A stretch of DNA of 64,000 nt from Actinospineispora acaciae DSM 45401. GTDB taxonomy: Bacteria > Actinomycetota > Actinomycetes > Mycobacteriales > Pseudonocardiaceae. This document shows, piece by piece, positions 41,157 to 49,638 of this stretch; the stretch's first letter is position 1, and every line of letters starts with the position of its first letter. The notes below the pieces were generated by a model. That model had not been told where the DNA came from and did not search any database. It saw nothing but the letters and a program-made list of their open reading frames with translations. A program made the translations under genes and the position numbers. The stretch lies in NCBI RefSeq assembly GCF_000620785.1, contig NZ_JIAI01000010.1, positions 1 through 64,000 on the forward strand, written 5' to 3'.

Positions 41157-42280
41157 CCGATGGCCTCCTCGATCTGTCTTGTTGCGACATCCTCGACTGT
41201 CCAGGCTTCGAGGAACTCGGCAACTGTCTGGCCGAGGCGGTGCCACAGCCAGGAGTCCGGGCCGGCGGTGTGCAGCGAGACGAGCACGCCCTCCACCGCG
41301 CGCACCACGTCCGCGACGGTGATCTCCGATGACGGCCGGGCCAGCCAGTAGCCGCCCTCGCAGCCGCGCTGGCTGCGCACCAGTCCGGCCCTTCGCAGCT
41401 CGATCATGAGGTTGACCAGCGAGTTCAGCGGGATGTCCCGGGCGCGGGCGATGGCCTCGCAGCGCACCGGCTCTCCCGGCTCGGGCGACCCGGTGCCGGC
41501 CGCGATCAGCTCGGCGACGGCGCGCAGCGCGTAGTCCAGCCGGGCCGAGACGTGCAGCGGGGCGGCCCGGCGGGCTCGCACCGGCTTGGCCGGCTCCAGC
41601 GGTTCCGACAGCAGCACGGCGCCCTTGCCGATCTCCTCGACGAACAGCACCAGCTGGGCGGCCACGCTGCGGTGGAACCGATCATTGAGCACATCGTGCA
41701 CGCCGCCCGACACTACAACGCAACGTGTTCCGGGCCGTCGGGCGGCAAGCAGGCGGACCGGGGCCACCGGGGCGACCGGGTCGGCGTCGCCGTGCAGGAT
41801 CAGCACGGGCAGGTCGGGCAGCGTGGCCGGCGGTTGTGGAACCAGGTCGACCAGCGCGCCCCAGCCGAACCCGGGGTCGTTGCCGATCAGCTCGCGGTGC
41901 ACCGGGCAGGAGGTACGGGCGGCCAGTTCGGCGTCCCGATCGGCGAAACCGGGCCCGGGCGGCTCGGCGGCCGGTTCGAGCGGCAGGCCGGCCAGCACCA
42001 GCGCGTCCAGCTCACCGGGGTTCTCGGCGGCCCAGGTCCACGCGTGCACCGCGCCGGAGTCCGCGCCGAGCAGCACCCGCGAGCCACCGGGGTGCGCGGC
42101 CAGCGTTGCGTACAGGTGCGCAGGGCTGAAGCCGTCTTCCCGCAGGTCCGGAGCCACCACCGTGTAGCCGTCGGCCGCGAGCCTCCGTCCGATCCGCTGG
42201 TACACCCCGGGGTGCTCGCCGCGCCCGTGCACCACGACGACAGTTCCCCTCGACGAGCCGTCCGGGGTCCACACCGTCAT
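41153..42280 (-). CDS. Alpha/beta-hydrolase fused to an Rrf2-family DNA-binding domain
   Basis: One uninterrupted 375-codon frame holds two domains. Residues 1-220 are an alpha/beta-hydrolase. The elbow is LLGADSGAVHAW, so the nucleophile position is aspartate 74 instead of serine; HGDADPVAP (163-171) and histidine 195 would complete the triad. Residues 244-330 are an Rrf2 winged helix (HVSARLDYALRAVAELIAAG, then LRRAGLVRSQRGCEGGYWLA), followed by a dimer helix. The three IscR-type cluster cysteines are absent. The hydrolase may sense or process the operon's substrate and control DNA binding. ATG 42280 overlaps the SsuD-like stop as ATGA. A shorter Rrf2 product from an internal start cannot be excluded. 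Confidence 0.85.
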   Translation of the reverse strand: MTVWTPDGSSRGTVVVVHGRGEHPGVYQRIGRRLAADGYTVVAPDLREDGFSPAHLYATLAAHPGGSRVLLGADSGAVHAWTWAAENPGELDALVLAGLPLEPAAEPPGPGFADRDAELAARTSCPVHRELIGNDPGFGWGALVDLVPQPPATLPDLPVLILHGDADPVAPVAPVRLLAARRPGTRCVVVSGGVHDVLNDRFHRSVAAQLVLFVEEIGKGAVLLSEPLEPAKPVRARRAAPLHVSARLDYALRAVAELIAAGTGSPEPGEPVRCEAIARARDIPLNSLVNLMIELRRAGLVRSQRGCEGGYWLARPSSEITVADVVRAVEGVLVSLHTAGPDSWLWHRLGQTVAEFLEAWTVEDVATRQIEEAIG

Positions 42281-43392
42281 GAGGTGACACCGGCCTCGGT
42301 ACGGCTGGACGCGCGGCGGGACAGCTCGGCGCGGACCAGCGGGATCAGCTCGCGGCCGTAGTCGACGGCGTCGTCGAGTGGGTCGTAGCCTCGGATGAGC
42401 AGCGTGCTCACCCCGATGTCGACGTAGTCCAGCAGCGCGGCGGCCACCGTCTCCGGGGTGCCCACCAGCGCGGTGGAGTTGCCGGCCGCGCCGGTCGCCG
42501 CGGCGGTGGGCGTCCACAGCGCGCGGTCGTGCCGCTCGCCGCGCTCGGCGGCCGCCAGCAGCCGCTGCGAGCCGACGTTGCCGGGCGCGCCGACGTGCAT
42601 CTTCCTGCCGGTGAACGAGCCGTGCCCACCGCCGGCCGCCGTGATCCCCGCCAGGATGCGGTGCGCGCGCTCCCACGCCGCCTCCTCGGTCGGACCCAGG
42701 ATCGGCCGGAACGACACGCTGATCCGCGGCGGCTCCGACCGGCCGGCGGCGCGCGCGGCCTCGCGGACGGCGGCGATCTGCTCGGCGGTCTCGGCCAGCG
42801 GCTCGCCCCACAGCGCGAACACGTCGGCGTGCCGCCCGCCCACCCGGTACGCGGCGGCCGACGAGCCCCCGAAGTACACAGGTATCCGGTCCTGGAACGG
42901 CCGGACCTCCGCCTGCACGCCCTCCACCCGGTAGTGCCGGCCGTGATGGTCGAACGGCTCTCCCGCGGTCCAGGTCTTCGTCAGCACCTCGAGGTACTCG
43001 TCGGTGCGGTCGTAGCGCTCGTCCTTACCCAGAAAGTCCCCGTCGCGCCGCTGCTCCACATCGCTGCCGCCGCTGATCACGTGCACCGCGACCCGCCCGC
43101 CGGAGAAGTGGTCCAGCGTGGCGAACTGGCGCGCGGCCAGCGTCGGCGCCACGAACCCCGGCCGGTGCGCGACCAGGAACCCGAGCCGCTCGCTGTGCGC
43201 CGCCGCGTACGCCGCGACCTGCAGCCCGTCCGGCGTGCTCGAGCTGTACCCGACCAGCACCCGATCGAACCCGGCATCCTCGTGCGCCCGAGTGAATCGC
43301 CGCACGAACTCCCGGTCGATCACCGGCCCGGCCGCGGGGTGGATCTCCGACACATGACGCGTGCCGATCATCCCGATGAACTCGACGCTCAC
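42277..43392 (-). CDS. SsuD-like alkanesulfonate monooxygenase (LLM class)
   Basis: A 371-residue FMN-dependent LLM monooxygenase. SVEFIGMIGTRHVSEIHPAA at the start, TLDHFSGGRVAVHVISGGSD with the SsuD-type histidine and serine-glycine block, DERYDRTDEYLEVLTKTW, and PVYFGGSSAAAYRVGGRHAD all fit. It splits alkanesulfonates to aldehyde and sulfite using reduced FMN. GTG 43392 follows GGGAGGA. A family A hairpin lies in the 67-base gap after the ATPase gene, which may lower readthrough between transporter and enzyme genes. Confidence 0.88.
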   Translation of the reverse strand: MSVEFIGMIGTRHVSEIHPAAGPVIDREFVRRFTRAHEDAGFDRVLVGYSSSTPDGLQVAAYAAAHSERLGFLVAHRPGFVAPTLAARQFATLDHFSGGRVAVHVISGGSDVEQRRDGDFLGKDERYDRTDEYLEVLTKTWTAGEPFDHHGRHYRVEGVQAEVRPFQDRIPVYFGGSSAAAYRVGGRHADVFALWGEPLAETAEQIAAVREAARAAGRSEPPRISVSFRPILGPTEEAAWERAHRILAGITAAGGGHGSFTGRKMHVGAPGNVGSQRLLAAAERGERHDRALWTPTAAATGAAGNSTALVGTPETVAAALLDYVDIGVSTLLIRGYDPLDDAVDYGRELIPLVRAELSRRASSRTEAGVTS

Positions 43393-43410
43393 ACTATCCT
43401 CCCAGGTCAG

Positions 43411-43459
43411 GACCCGTGAGTGGATAGCGTTGCTATGACAACGCCAACCACTCACGGGT
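43411..43459. repeat. Palindromic repeat family A, copy 2 (inside the sulfonate operon)
   Basis: Outer arms ACCCGTGAGTGG (43412-43423) and CCACTCACGGGT (43448-43459); inner arms GCGTTG (43427-43432) and CAACGC (43439-43444); loop CTATGA. It fills the gap between the SsuB-like stop and the SsuD-like start. It may be an attenuator, an mRNA-stability element or a mobile repeat. Confidence 0.85.
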
Positions 43460-44203
43460 TCAGCGGACGCCCAGTCGGGCCAACAGATCGGTACGCAGGG
43501 CGACGAACTCGCGGGAGCCGGGGTCGCGGGGGCGGTCCAGGGTCACGGAGACGTCGTAGTCGATGCGGCCGGACGACATGACCAGGACGCGGTCGGCCAG
43601 GGTGAGCGCCTCGGACACGTCGTGGGTCACGAGCAGGACCGCGCAGCCGTGGCGCTGCCACAGCTCGGCGACCAGCGCTTGCGCGGTGAGCCGGGTCAGC
43701 GCGTCCAGCGCGGAGAACGGCTCGTCGAGCAGCAGCAGGTCGGGCTCGCGGACCAGGGCGCGGGCCAGCGAGGCACGCTGCGCCTCGCCGCCGGACAGCG
43801 TCTTGGGCCACACGTCGGTGCGGTGCGCCAGGCCCACCTCGTCCAGGGCGGCGACCGCGCGCTGTCGGTCCGGGCGGCCGGGCAGGCCGAGCGCGACGTT
43901 GCGCCAGACGCGCTTCCACGGCATCAGCCGGGGCGACTGGAACGAGATCGCCCGCCGCCGCGCCACCCGGACCGTGCCGGCGATGTCGCGGTCCAGGTCG
44001 GCCAGGATGCGCAGCAGCGTGCTCTTGCCGCAGCCGCTGGTGCCGAGCAGCGCCACGAACTGGCCGGGCGGGATGTCCAGGTCCAGGCCGTCGAGCACGG
44101 CGCGGTCGCCGAACCGGCGGGTCAGCCCGGTCACGGACACCGGCCCGGTCACGGACACCGGGCCGGTCACGCTCGTCACGCCCCGCGAAACGCCGGTCGC
44201 CAT
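43460..44203 (-). CDS. ssuB: Sulfonate ABC transporter ATPase (SsuB-like)
   Basis: A 247-residue ABC ATPase of the nitrate/sulfonate/taurine group. Walker A GTSGCGKS, signature LSGGEAQRASLARAL, Walker B LLLLDEPFSALD and the switch histidine in LLVTHDVSEAL are intact. The N-terminus carries a short internal duplication (VTGPVSVTGPVSVTGL) from an 18-bp DNA repeat and may be variable. It overlaps the permease gene by 28 bases. SsuB is named from context; TauB-like specificity is possible. Confidence 0.85.
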   Translation of the reverse strand: MATGVSRGVTSVTGPVSVTGPVSVTGLTRRFGDRAVLDGLDLDIPPGQFVALLGTSGCGKSTLLRILADLDRDIAGTVRVARRRAISFQSPRLMPWKRVWRNVALGLPGRPDRQRAVAALDEVGLAHRTDVWPKTLSGGEAQRASLARALVREPDLLLLDEPFSALDALTRLTAQALVAELWQRHGCAVLLVTHDVSEALTLADRVLVMSSGRIDYDVSVTLDRPRDPGSREFVALRTDLLARLGVR

Positions 44204-45024
44204 GCCAGCAGCACCCTTTCCAGTGTCCGGACGATGAGGTCACCGAGCAGCCCGAGCAGGGCGTAGAGCACCAGGCAGACGACGATCACGTCGGTCTGGA
44301 AGAACTCCCTGGCGTTGTTCATCAGGTAGCCGATGCCGGACGTGGCGTTGATCGTCTCGCCGAACACCAGCGCCAGCCACGCCGAGCCCAGCGCGTAGCG
44401 CAGCCCGACCAGCGCCTGCGGCAGCGCGGACGGCAGGATCACGTGCCGCACCTGCCCCAGCCAGCCCAGCCCGAGCGTGCGCGCCGCCTCCACCAGGCCG
44501 GCGTCCACATTCCGGATGCCGCCGAAGATGTTCATGTACAGCGGGAACGTCACGGCCAGCGAGATCAGCGCGACCTTGGGCTCCTCCCCGATGCCGAACC
44601 AGATGATCAGCAGCGGGATCAGGCCGATCACCGGGATGGTGCGCAGCATCTGCACCGGCGCGTCGATCACGTCCTCGCCCCGGCGGAACAGCCCGGACAG
44701 CGTGGCCAGCGACACCGCCGCGACCAGCCCGATGGCCAGCCCGAACAGCACCCGCCCGACCGAGGTCAGCACCGCATCGGACAGCTGCCCCTCCGTCCAC
44801 AGCCCGACCGCCGTGCGCGCCACCGTCACCGGCGCGGCCAGCGTCTCCGAGGGCAGCGCGCCCAGCGAGCTGAGCAGCTGCCACAGCGCCACCAGCGCGA
44901 TCGGCGAGAACGTCTTGAACAGCCAGCGCGGCACCCGCCGCTCACCCCGCGCCGGGGTGTTGCGCACGGTCTGCAGGTCAAGTTCGGCAACACCGGCGCG
45001 CGCGTCGCCGTGGGTCACGGTCAT
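44176..45024 (-). CDS. ssuC: Sulfonate ABC transporter permease (SsuC-like)
   Basis: A 282-residue inner membrane permease with six spans. The EAA loop is EAARTLGLGWLGQVRHVILP. FSPIALVALWQLLSSLGALP at the N-terminus and GETINATSGIGYLMNNAREF near the C-terminus are typical of SsuC/TauC. First structural gene of the operon: ATG 45024 with GAGGAG, preceded by a leader peptide at 45133-45210. Confidence 0.88.
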   Translation of the reverse strand: MTVTHGDARAGVAELDLQTVRNTPARGERRVPRWLFKTFSPIALVALWQLLSSLGALPSETLAAPVTVARTAVGLWTEGQLSDAVLTSVGRVLFGLAIGLVAAVSLATLSGLFRRGEDVIDAPVQMLRTIPVIGLIPLLIIWFGIGEEPKVALISLAVTFPLYMNIFGGIRNVDAGLVEAARTLGLGWLGQVRHVILPSALPQALVGLRYALGSAWLALVFGETINATSGIGYLMNNAREFFQTDVIVVCLVLYALLGLLGDLIVRTLERVLLAWRPAFRGA

Positions 45025-45132
45025 CGGCACTCCTCGGGGCGGGTTCGGGCACGAAGTGGGGCGGCCCCGAGTCGCGACGGCGCCGAGCCCGGGACACCGC
45101 GGCAGGCGCCGGCACGGCGCGGGCGGCAAGGG

Positions 45133-45210
45133 TCAGCGCGAACAGATGGCGGAGGACACCCGCAGCAGGTCGATGTGACCCCGCTTGGTCAGCATCACGT
45201 GTCCGTCCAC
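45133..45210 (-). CDS. Sulfur-operon leader peptide
   Basis: A tiny frame reading VDGHVMLTKRGHIDLLRVSS and then AICSR, ending in TGA at 45133. It has the pattern LT-(K/R)R-xHIDLLRVxSAxC of the actinobacterial putative leader peptides found before ssu, cys and other sulfur genes, where a cysteine near the end is thought to let ribosome stalling report sulfur supply. The start is GTG 45210 (25 residues) or ATG 45195 (20 residues). It lies 108 bases before ssuC. The motif is seen directly; attenuation is inferred from the family. Confidence 0.85.
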   Translation of the reverse strand: MDGHVMLTKRGHIDLLRVSSAICSR

Positions 45211-45243
45211 GGCAGGGACGCTAATCGCCGCGCCGCGCTAATC

Positions 45244-45828
45244 TCAACCAATCAGGTTGGATTTGTGAACCAGGTCACCAGGCGCCCGAGCGGGCGACCA
45301 CTCGTGGGCGAGCAGCGAGTACAGCAGCGAGTCCCGCCACGCCCCGTTGGTGAACACATGGTCGCGCAGCCGCCCCTCGTAGCGGAACCCGATGCGGGTG
45401 AACACCGCCAGCGACGCCTCGTTGCCCGGCCCGATCGCGGCGCTCACCCGGTGCAGGTCCAGCCGCCCGAACCCGAAGCCGAGCAGCGTGGTGACCGCGT
45501 CGCGGGCGTAGCCGAGGCGCCAGTGGTCGGCCGCGATCGCGGTGCCCAGCTTGGCCGCGCGCACGCCGGTCAGCCCGAGGCGGGCGAACCCGACCAGCCG
45601 GTCGCCGGCCAGCGGGGTGACCGCGAGGTAGTACTCGGTGCGCGGGCGGGCGGCGGCCCGTTCGATCGCGCCGGCCAGCATGTCGCGGACCTGGCCCGGG
45701 GTCCGGGAGTCGAACGAGAGCGTCCGGGTCACCCGGTCGTCGCCGAGCACGGCGAACGCGTCGTCGACGTCGTCCAGCCGGAACTCCCGCAGCCGGGTCA
45801 GCACGCCCGTCAGCCGGAGGCCGGTCAC
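45244..45828 (-). CDS. GNAT-family N-acetyltransferase (RimJ/RimL type)
   Basis: A 194-residue acetyltransferase. The acetyl-CoA segment is seen as ADHWRLGYARDAVTTLLGFG, and SAAIGPGNEASLAVFTRIGF with FRYEGRLRDHVF is the RimJ/RimL C-terminal motif. It likely acetylates an N-terminal or small-molecule amine. GTG 45828 overlaps the HTH-TPR stop as GTGA, so the two are translated together. Confidence 0.88.
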   Translation of the reverse strand: MTGLRLTGVLTRLREFRLDDVDDAFAVLGDDRVTRTLSFDSRTPGQVRDMLAGAIERAAARPRTEYYLAVTPLAGDRLVGFARLGLTGVRAAKLGTAIAADHWRLGYARDAVTTLLGFGFGRLDLHRVSAAIGPGNEASLAVFTRIGFRYEGRLRDHVFTNGAWRDSLLYSLLAHEWSPARAPGDLVHKSNLIG

Positions 45829-47135
45829 CGAGAAACGGCCAGGCGCTCCGAGCTGAACCCCAGCAGCGCGGCCTCCAGCTCGAGGGCCACGTTCGCCTTG
45901 CGGCCGGCACGGGCAAGCACCTGGCGAACATAGTCCACCGAGGTGACCACGCCGTGGATGCGCCGCGCGGTGGGCAGCGACAGCACGTCGGTCATCGCCT
46001 CGGCGGCGCCGTCCAGCTCGCCGCGCTCGATCCGGGCGACGGCCAGCGCGCAGCGGGCGCCCGCCTCGTCGCCGAACGCCCGGTCCGCCTCCAGGGCGGC
46101 CTCGTAGGCCTCGATGGCCTGGGTGGCCAGCCGCTCGGTGCGCTCGCTCTCCGCCGCGCCGCCCCAGCGCATCGCGTCCGCGGCGTAGTAGTACTGCCGG
46201 GGCAGGTTGAACGTGCACATCCCGCCGAAGCCGTCCAGCTCGTCGGGGCGCACCTGTTCGCGGGCGTCCTGTGCCCGCTGGATGGTCTCCCCCGCCTCGG
46301 ACACCTTGCCCAGGGCCGCGAGCGCGCGGGCCTTGCCGGCGGCCAGCCACACCGACGCGGTGCCCTTGGCGCGGTCGGCGGCCTCGCTGCCCTGCTCGGC
46401 GTAGCGCACCGCGTCGTCCAGCCGGCCGGCCCAGTAGGAGATCAGCGACTGCAGGCCGCGCGCCCAGGCCCGCAGCCCGTCGTGGCCGGCGTTGTCCGCG
46501 CAGGTGTACGCGGCGCGCGCCTGGGTGATCGCGTCGTGCGGCGCGCCGAGGTCGTGCGAGGCCTTGGCCATCAGCCCGGACGCCACCCCGGCCAGCAGGT
46601 AGAGCTCGCGCGCCTGCTCGGGCCGCTGCCGGCCCTCCAGCAGGCCGAACGCGTGGCTCTGGGTGTCCACGATCTCGCCGAGCAGCGAGGCCAACGGCTG
46701 GCGCGGGTAGGCGACCGCCAACCGCCGGATGTCGTCCGCAAGCTGATCAACCGTCTCGGTACCCACGTTGGTCGCCTCCGCACTAGTCAGGAAATCCCGT
46801 GCGCGCTCGGCGCTGAGTGCGACGAGCTGCCCTTGCCAGTCGCTGTTCGTACCCCGATGGGTGGCGGCCGAGCGGGACGAAGCGGCCAGCACACCGGCTC
46901 CCAACGGCGGCCCGAGCAGGCGGGCGGCCGGTTCGCCGAAGATCCTCTCCAGGGTGCCCTGTGCCCTGGGGTAGGGCAGCCCCTTGACGCTCCCGGCGAC
47001 CCAGCGGTATGCCTGCCGGGCCGAGAGGGAGTCGCCGGACAACCGCTCGAAGCGGGCCCGGAAATCGTCGACGGTCATGTGCCGCTGCGCGAGCAGCTGC
47101 TCCAGACGAGTGCGCGGTGAGGCCTTCTCCGCCAC
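45825..47135 (-). CDS. Large transcriptional regulator with N-terminal HTH and helical repeat domain
   Basis: A 436-residue protein. The first 75 residues look like a helix-turn-helix (LEQLLAQRHMTVDDFRARFE, then SARQAYRWVAGSVKG). The rest is a TPR-like array of helix pairs (about 150-430; AYTCADNAGHDGLRAWARGL, AAGKARALAALGKVSEAGET). Such proteins are common in streptomycetes and relatives and often control a neighbouring small gene. It is divergent from the zinc-binding protein at 47291 and coupled to the GNAT gene. Target and ligand unknown. Confidence 0.82.
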   Translation of the reverse strand: MAEKASPRTRLEQLLAQRHMTVDDFRARFERLSGDSLSARQAYRWVAGSVKGLPYPRAQGTLERIFGEPAARLLGPPLGAGVLAASSRSAATHRGTNSDWQGQLVALSAERARDFLTSAEATNVGTETVDQLADDIRRLAVAYPRQPLASLLGEIVDTQSHAFGLLEGRQRPEQARELYLLAGVASGLMAKASHDLGAPHDAITQARAAYTCADNAGHDGLRAWARGLQSLISYWAGRLDDAVRYAEQGSEAADRAKGTASVWLAAGKARALAALGKVSEAGETIQRAQDAREQVRPDELDGFGGMCTFNLPRQYYYAADAMRWGGAAESERTERLATQAIEAYEAALEADRAFGDEAGARCALAVARIERGELDGAAEAMTDVLSLPTARRIHGVVTSVDYVRQVLARAGRKANVALELEAALLGFSSERLAVSR

Positions 47136-47153
47136 GCCGGTTTCCCCCGATCC

Positions 47154-47165
47154 CTGTAGTGACAG
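47154..47165. promoter_or_regulatory. Short palindrome upstream of the HTH-TPR gene
   Basis: CTGT-AGTG-ACAG, 19 bases before the regulator start, with a TTGACA box at 47178-47183 nearby. It could be the regulator's own site in the 155-base divergent promoter region. Confidence 0.4.
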
Positions 47166-47290
47166 GAATCACCGTAGTTGACAGTCCTATCGATAGACCC
47201 ACCCCCCTCGTGCGACGGCGACAGATGGCACAAGAAGTCAGTGTCCGCGACATTCCGAGGGCATGTGATCCCGAGAGAGAGTGCCGCTCC

Positions 47291-47599
47291 ATGTCCGGTA
47301 TAACAGCTCCCGGCCCAGCCGGTCAGCCCTCCGCGAGTTGGGTGATCTGGGTGACCTGCAGCCAGGACCAGCGCGAACACGCCGTCGCCGACGACGAGAT
47401 CGCGGTGGCGTTCCTGGAGCACAGCGGGACCTACCGCTCGCTGTGCGGGCACACGATCCTTCCGCAGTCCATGGTCGAGCCGTTCGGCCCGCGCTGTACC
47501 CGGTGCCACACGCTGCGCGAACGGCGGCGGACCACGGCGCGCTCGGCGGCCAGCGCCGCGAAACGAATCGCGCGGCGGCTGCTCCGGTCAACTCCCTGA
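47291..47599 (+). CDS. Small putative zinc-binding protein
   Basis: A 102-residue protein. The centre reads YRSLCGHTILPQSMVEPFGP followed by RCTRCHTLR, giving CxH and CxxC pairs that suggest a zinc ribbon. The C-terminal 25 residues are arginine/alanine-rich. Similar small proteins lie beside large HTH regulators in many actinobacteria. It is divergent from that regulator and ends 12 bases into the EamA gene on the other strand. Function unknown. Confidence 0.75.
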   Translation: MSGITAPGPAGQPSASWVIWVTCSQDQREHAVADDEIAVAFLEHSGTYRSLCGHTILPQSMVEPFGPRCTRCHTLRERRRTTARSAASAAKRIARRLLRSTP

Positions 47600-48613
47600 C
47601 GCACCCCGAACCGACCCCGACGCTCCCCGGCCCCGAGCCGCTCCCCGCCGGTTCGCCACCCACACGGCGGCGACCACCACCACGCACCCCACCAGCTGCA
47701 CGGCCGTCGGGTCCTCACGAAGGACCACGAGGGCGAGCGCCACGGCGAGCACCGGCGTCAGCAGGAGCAGCGCACTGGTCTTGTTCGGCGCCAGCCGAGG
47801 GCTGCCGATCCCGACCAGGACCCAGGACGCCACCTGGCCGACCAGCGCCAGCGCGGTCAGCCAGCCCCAGGCGGCCGGCGGTTGGGACAGCTGGATGCCC
47901 GTGGTGAACGGCCCGACCACGGCGGCGATCGCGGCCGCACCGACGGTGGCCAGCGCGATCGGGGTGACCGAGTGGCCGGGGCTGCGCTCCCCGGAGAGCC
48001 GGTTCAGGTAGAGGAACGCGCCGTAGGCCACGCCGGCGGCGATGCCGAGCAGCGTGCCGCGCACCGGGTGGGCGCTGCTCAGGCTCCCGCCGAGGGCGCC
48101 GCTGGCCAGCAGCACCCCGACCAGCATGACCGGGCACGCGGCCACGAACCGCCGGGAGATCGGCGTGCCGTCCAGCAGCCGCGCCAGCACCGGGAACGCC
48201 ACCACCTGGACGTTGACCAGGACCGTCGCGATCGCCGCGCCCACGTCGAAGATCGAGGCCGTCCACATCATGAAGTCCGCGCCGAGAAACGCCCCGGCCG
48301 CCAGCCCGCACCAGATCATCCGGGCCGGCATCAGCCCGCGCCGGCGCAGCTCGTAGCCGGCCAGCGGGAGCAGCACGACCAGGGCGATCAGGCAGCGCAG
48401 CAGCGCCGAGCTGGCCGGGTCGGCGCCGGCGAGCTTGACGAACATGCTGGACGCCGAGATGCCGATCGCGCCGGCGAGCACGCACAGGGTGGCCGTCAGG
48501 TCCGTGCGTGACGGCGCGGGTTTCGGGGTCGGAGTCGCTGCTGGAGTCGGTGTCGGTGTCGATGCGGCGGGATGCTGGCTGGCGTGCTGACTGGATTGCA
48601 CTGGGAGGCCCAC
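47588..48613 (-). CDS. EamA/DMT-family exporter
   Basis: A 341-residue ten-span drug/metabolite transporter. Two EamA repeats are visible (VLAGAIGISASSMFVKLAGA, then GTLLGIAAGVAYGAFLYLNR). The first 36 residues are a Pro/Thr/Ala-rich lead (STPTPTPAATPTPKPAP), so a later start is possible. Substrate unknown; amino acid or metabolite efflux is common. It is divergent from a LysR gene across 74 bases, the classic exporter/LysR pairing. Confidence 0.87.
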   Translation of the reverse strand: MGLPVQSSQHASQHPAASTPTPTPAATPTPKPAPSRTDLTATLCVLAGAIGISASSMFVKLAGADPASSALLRCLIALVVLLPLAGYELRRRGLMPARMIWCGLAAGAFLGADFMMWTASIFDVGAAIATVLVNVQVVAFPVLARLLDGTPISRRFVAACPVMLVGVLLASGALGGSLSSAHPVRGTLLGIAAGVAYGAFLYLNRLSGERSPGHSVTPIALATVGAAAIAAVVGPFTTGIQLSQPPAAWGWLTALALVGQVASWVLVGIGSPRLAPNKTSALLLLTPVLAVALALVVLREDPTAVQLVGCVVVVAAVWVANRRGAARGRGASGSVRGASGS

Positions 48614-48666
48614 TGCTTCGACACTGCCACCGACGTCCGCTAACCTCTACTTCGTATTCTTACCGT

Positions 48667-48687
48667 CTAAGTATTAGTGTGACTTAG
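48667..48687. promoter_or_regulatory. Inverted repeat at the LysR start
   Basis: CTAAGT (48667-48672) and ACTTAG (48682-48687), 9 bases apart, ending directly before the lysR ATG, in an AT-rich patch rare for this genome. A LysR box is plausible. Confidence 0.4.
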
Positions 48688-49635
48688 ATGTCTTCCCTGT
48701 CCTGGGAACGGCTGCGCGTCTTCGCCGCCGTCGCCGAGCACGGCTCGATCACCGCCGCCGCCGAGGCCCTGCACATCACCGGCCCCGCGGTGTCGCAGCA
48801 CATGCGCAAGCTGGAGCGCGAGGCGCGCTGCCGGCTGGTCGAGCCGGACGGGCGGGGCATCCGGCTCACCCCCGCCGGGCACCTGCTGGCCGGCTCGGCG
48901 CGGGACATCGCGGCCACGGTGGCCGACGCGCAGCGCGACCTGGCCGACGCCAGCGGCCAGGTCGCCGGGCCGCTGCGCATCGGGGCAATGGCCAGCGCGA
49001 TCCGCACCCTGTTCCCCGACGTGCTGCGGGCGCTCATCACCGCGCACCCCCGCCTGGAGCCGAGGCTGCTCGACGGCGAGATCGTCGACCTGATCCCGGC
49101 GCTGCGGGCGCGCCGGATCGACGTGCTGGTGATGGAGGTCTGGTCGGCCCATCCGGCGACGGTGCCCGCCGGCATCCGGGTGACGCAGCTGGTCACCGAG
49201 GAGGTGCGGCTGGCGGTGTCGGCGCGGCATCCGCTGGCGCGGCGTGCCTCGGCGCCGCTGGCCGAGCTGACCGATCAGGTCTGGACGGCCTGCCCGCCGC
49301 ACACCGACCAGCACGGCGCCCTGGTCCAGATCCTGCGGGCGCACCACGTCGACGCCGACGTGCGCTACAGCGTCTACGACTTCACCACCCAGCTCGCGCT
49401 GGTGGCCGCCGACCTCGCGATGGCACTGGTGCCCCGCACCGCCGTGCCCCCCGGCGCGCCGGTGCCGGGCGTGCGGCTGCTGCCCTGCGAGCCGGCCGTG
49501 TCCCGCTCGCTCGCGGTCGCCTCGCTGGCCACCGGCGACACCCCGGCACTGCGCGCGTTCGTCGCCGAGCTGACCCGGGTGACCTCGACAGACCTGCCAC
49601 CGTGGCCCGAGCACCCTGCGCTCGATGACGGCTAG
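48688..49635 (+). CDS. LysR-family regulator
   Basis: A 315-residue protein. The winged helix occupies residues 4-62 (LRVFAAVAEHGSITAAAEAL, SQHMRKLERE), and the two-lobed effector domain covers 90-295 (GPLRIGAMASAIRTLFPDVL). It is divergent from the EamA exporter gene and likely activates it in response to an exported metabolite. ATG 48688 follows directly on an inverted repeat; no clear ribosome site is visible. Confidence 0.9.
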   Translation: MSSLSWERLRVFAAVAEHGSITAAAEALHITGPAVSQHMRKLEREARCRLVEPDGRGIRLTPAGHLLAGSARDIAATVADAQRDLADASGQVAGPLRIGAMASAIRTLFPDVLRALITAHPRLEPRLLDGEIVDLIPALRARRIDVLVMEVWSAHPATVPAGIRVTQLVTEEVRLAVSARHPLARRASAPLAELTDQVWTACPPHTDQHGALVQILRAHHVDADVRYSVYDFTTQLALVAADLAMALVPRTAVPPGAPVPGVRLLPCEPAVSRSLAVASLATGDTPALRAFVAELTRVTSTDLPPWPEHPALDDG

Positions 49636-49638
49636 TCT

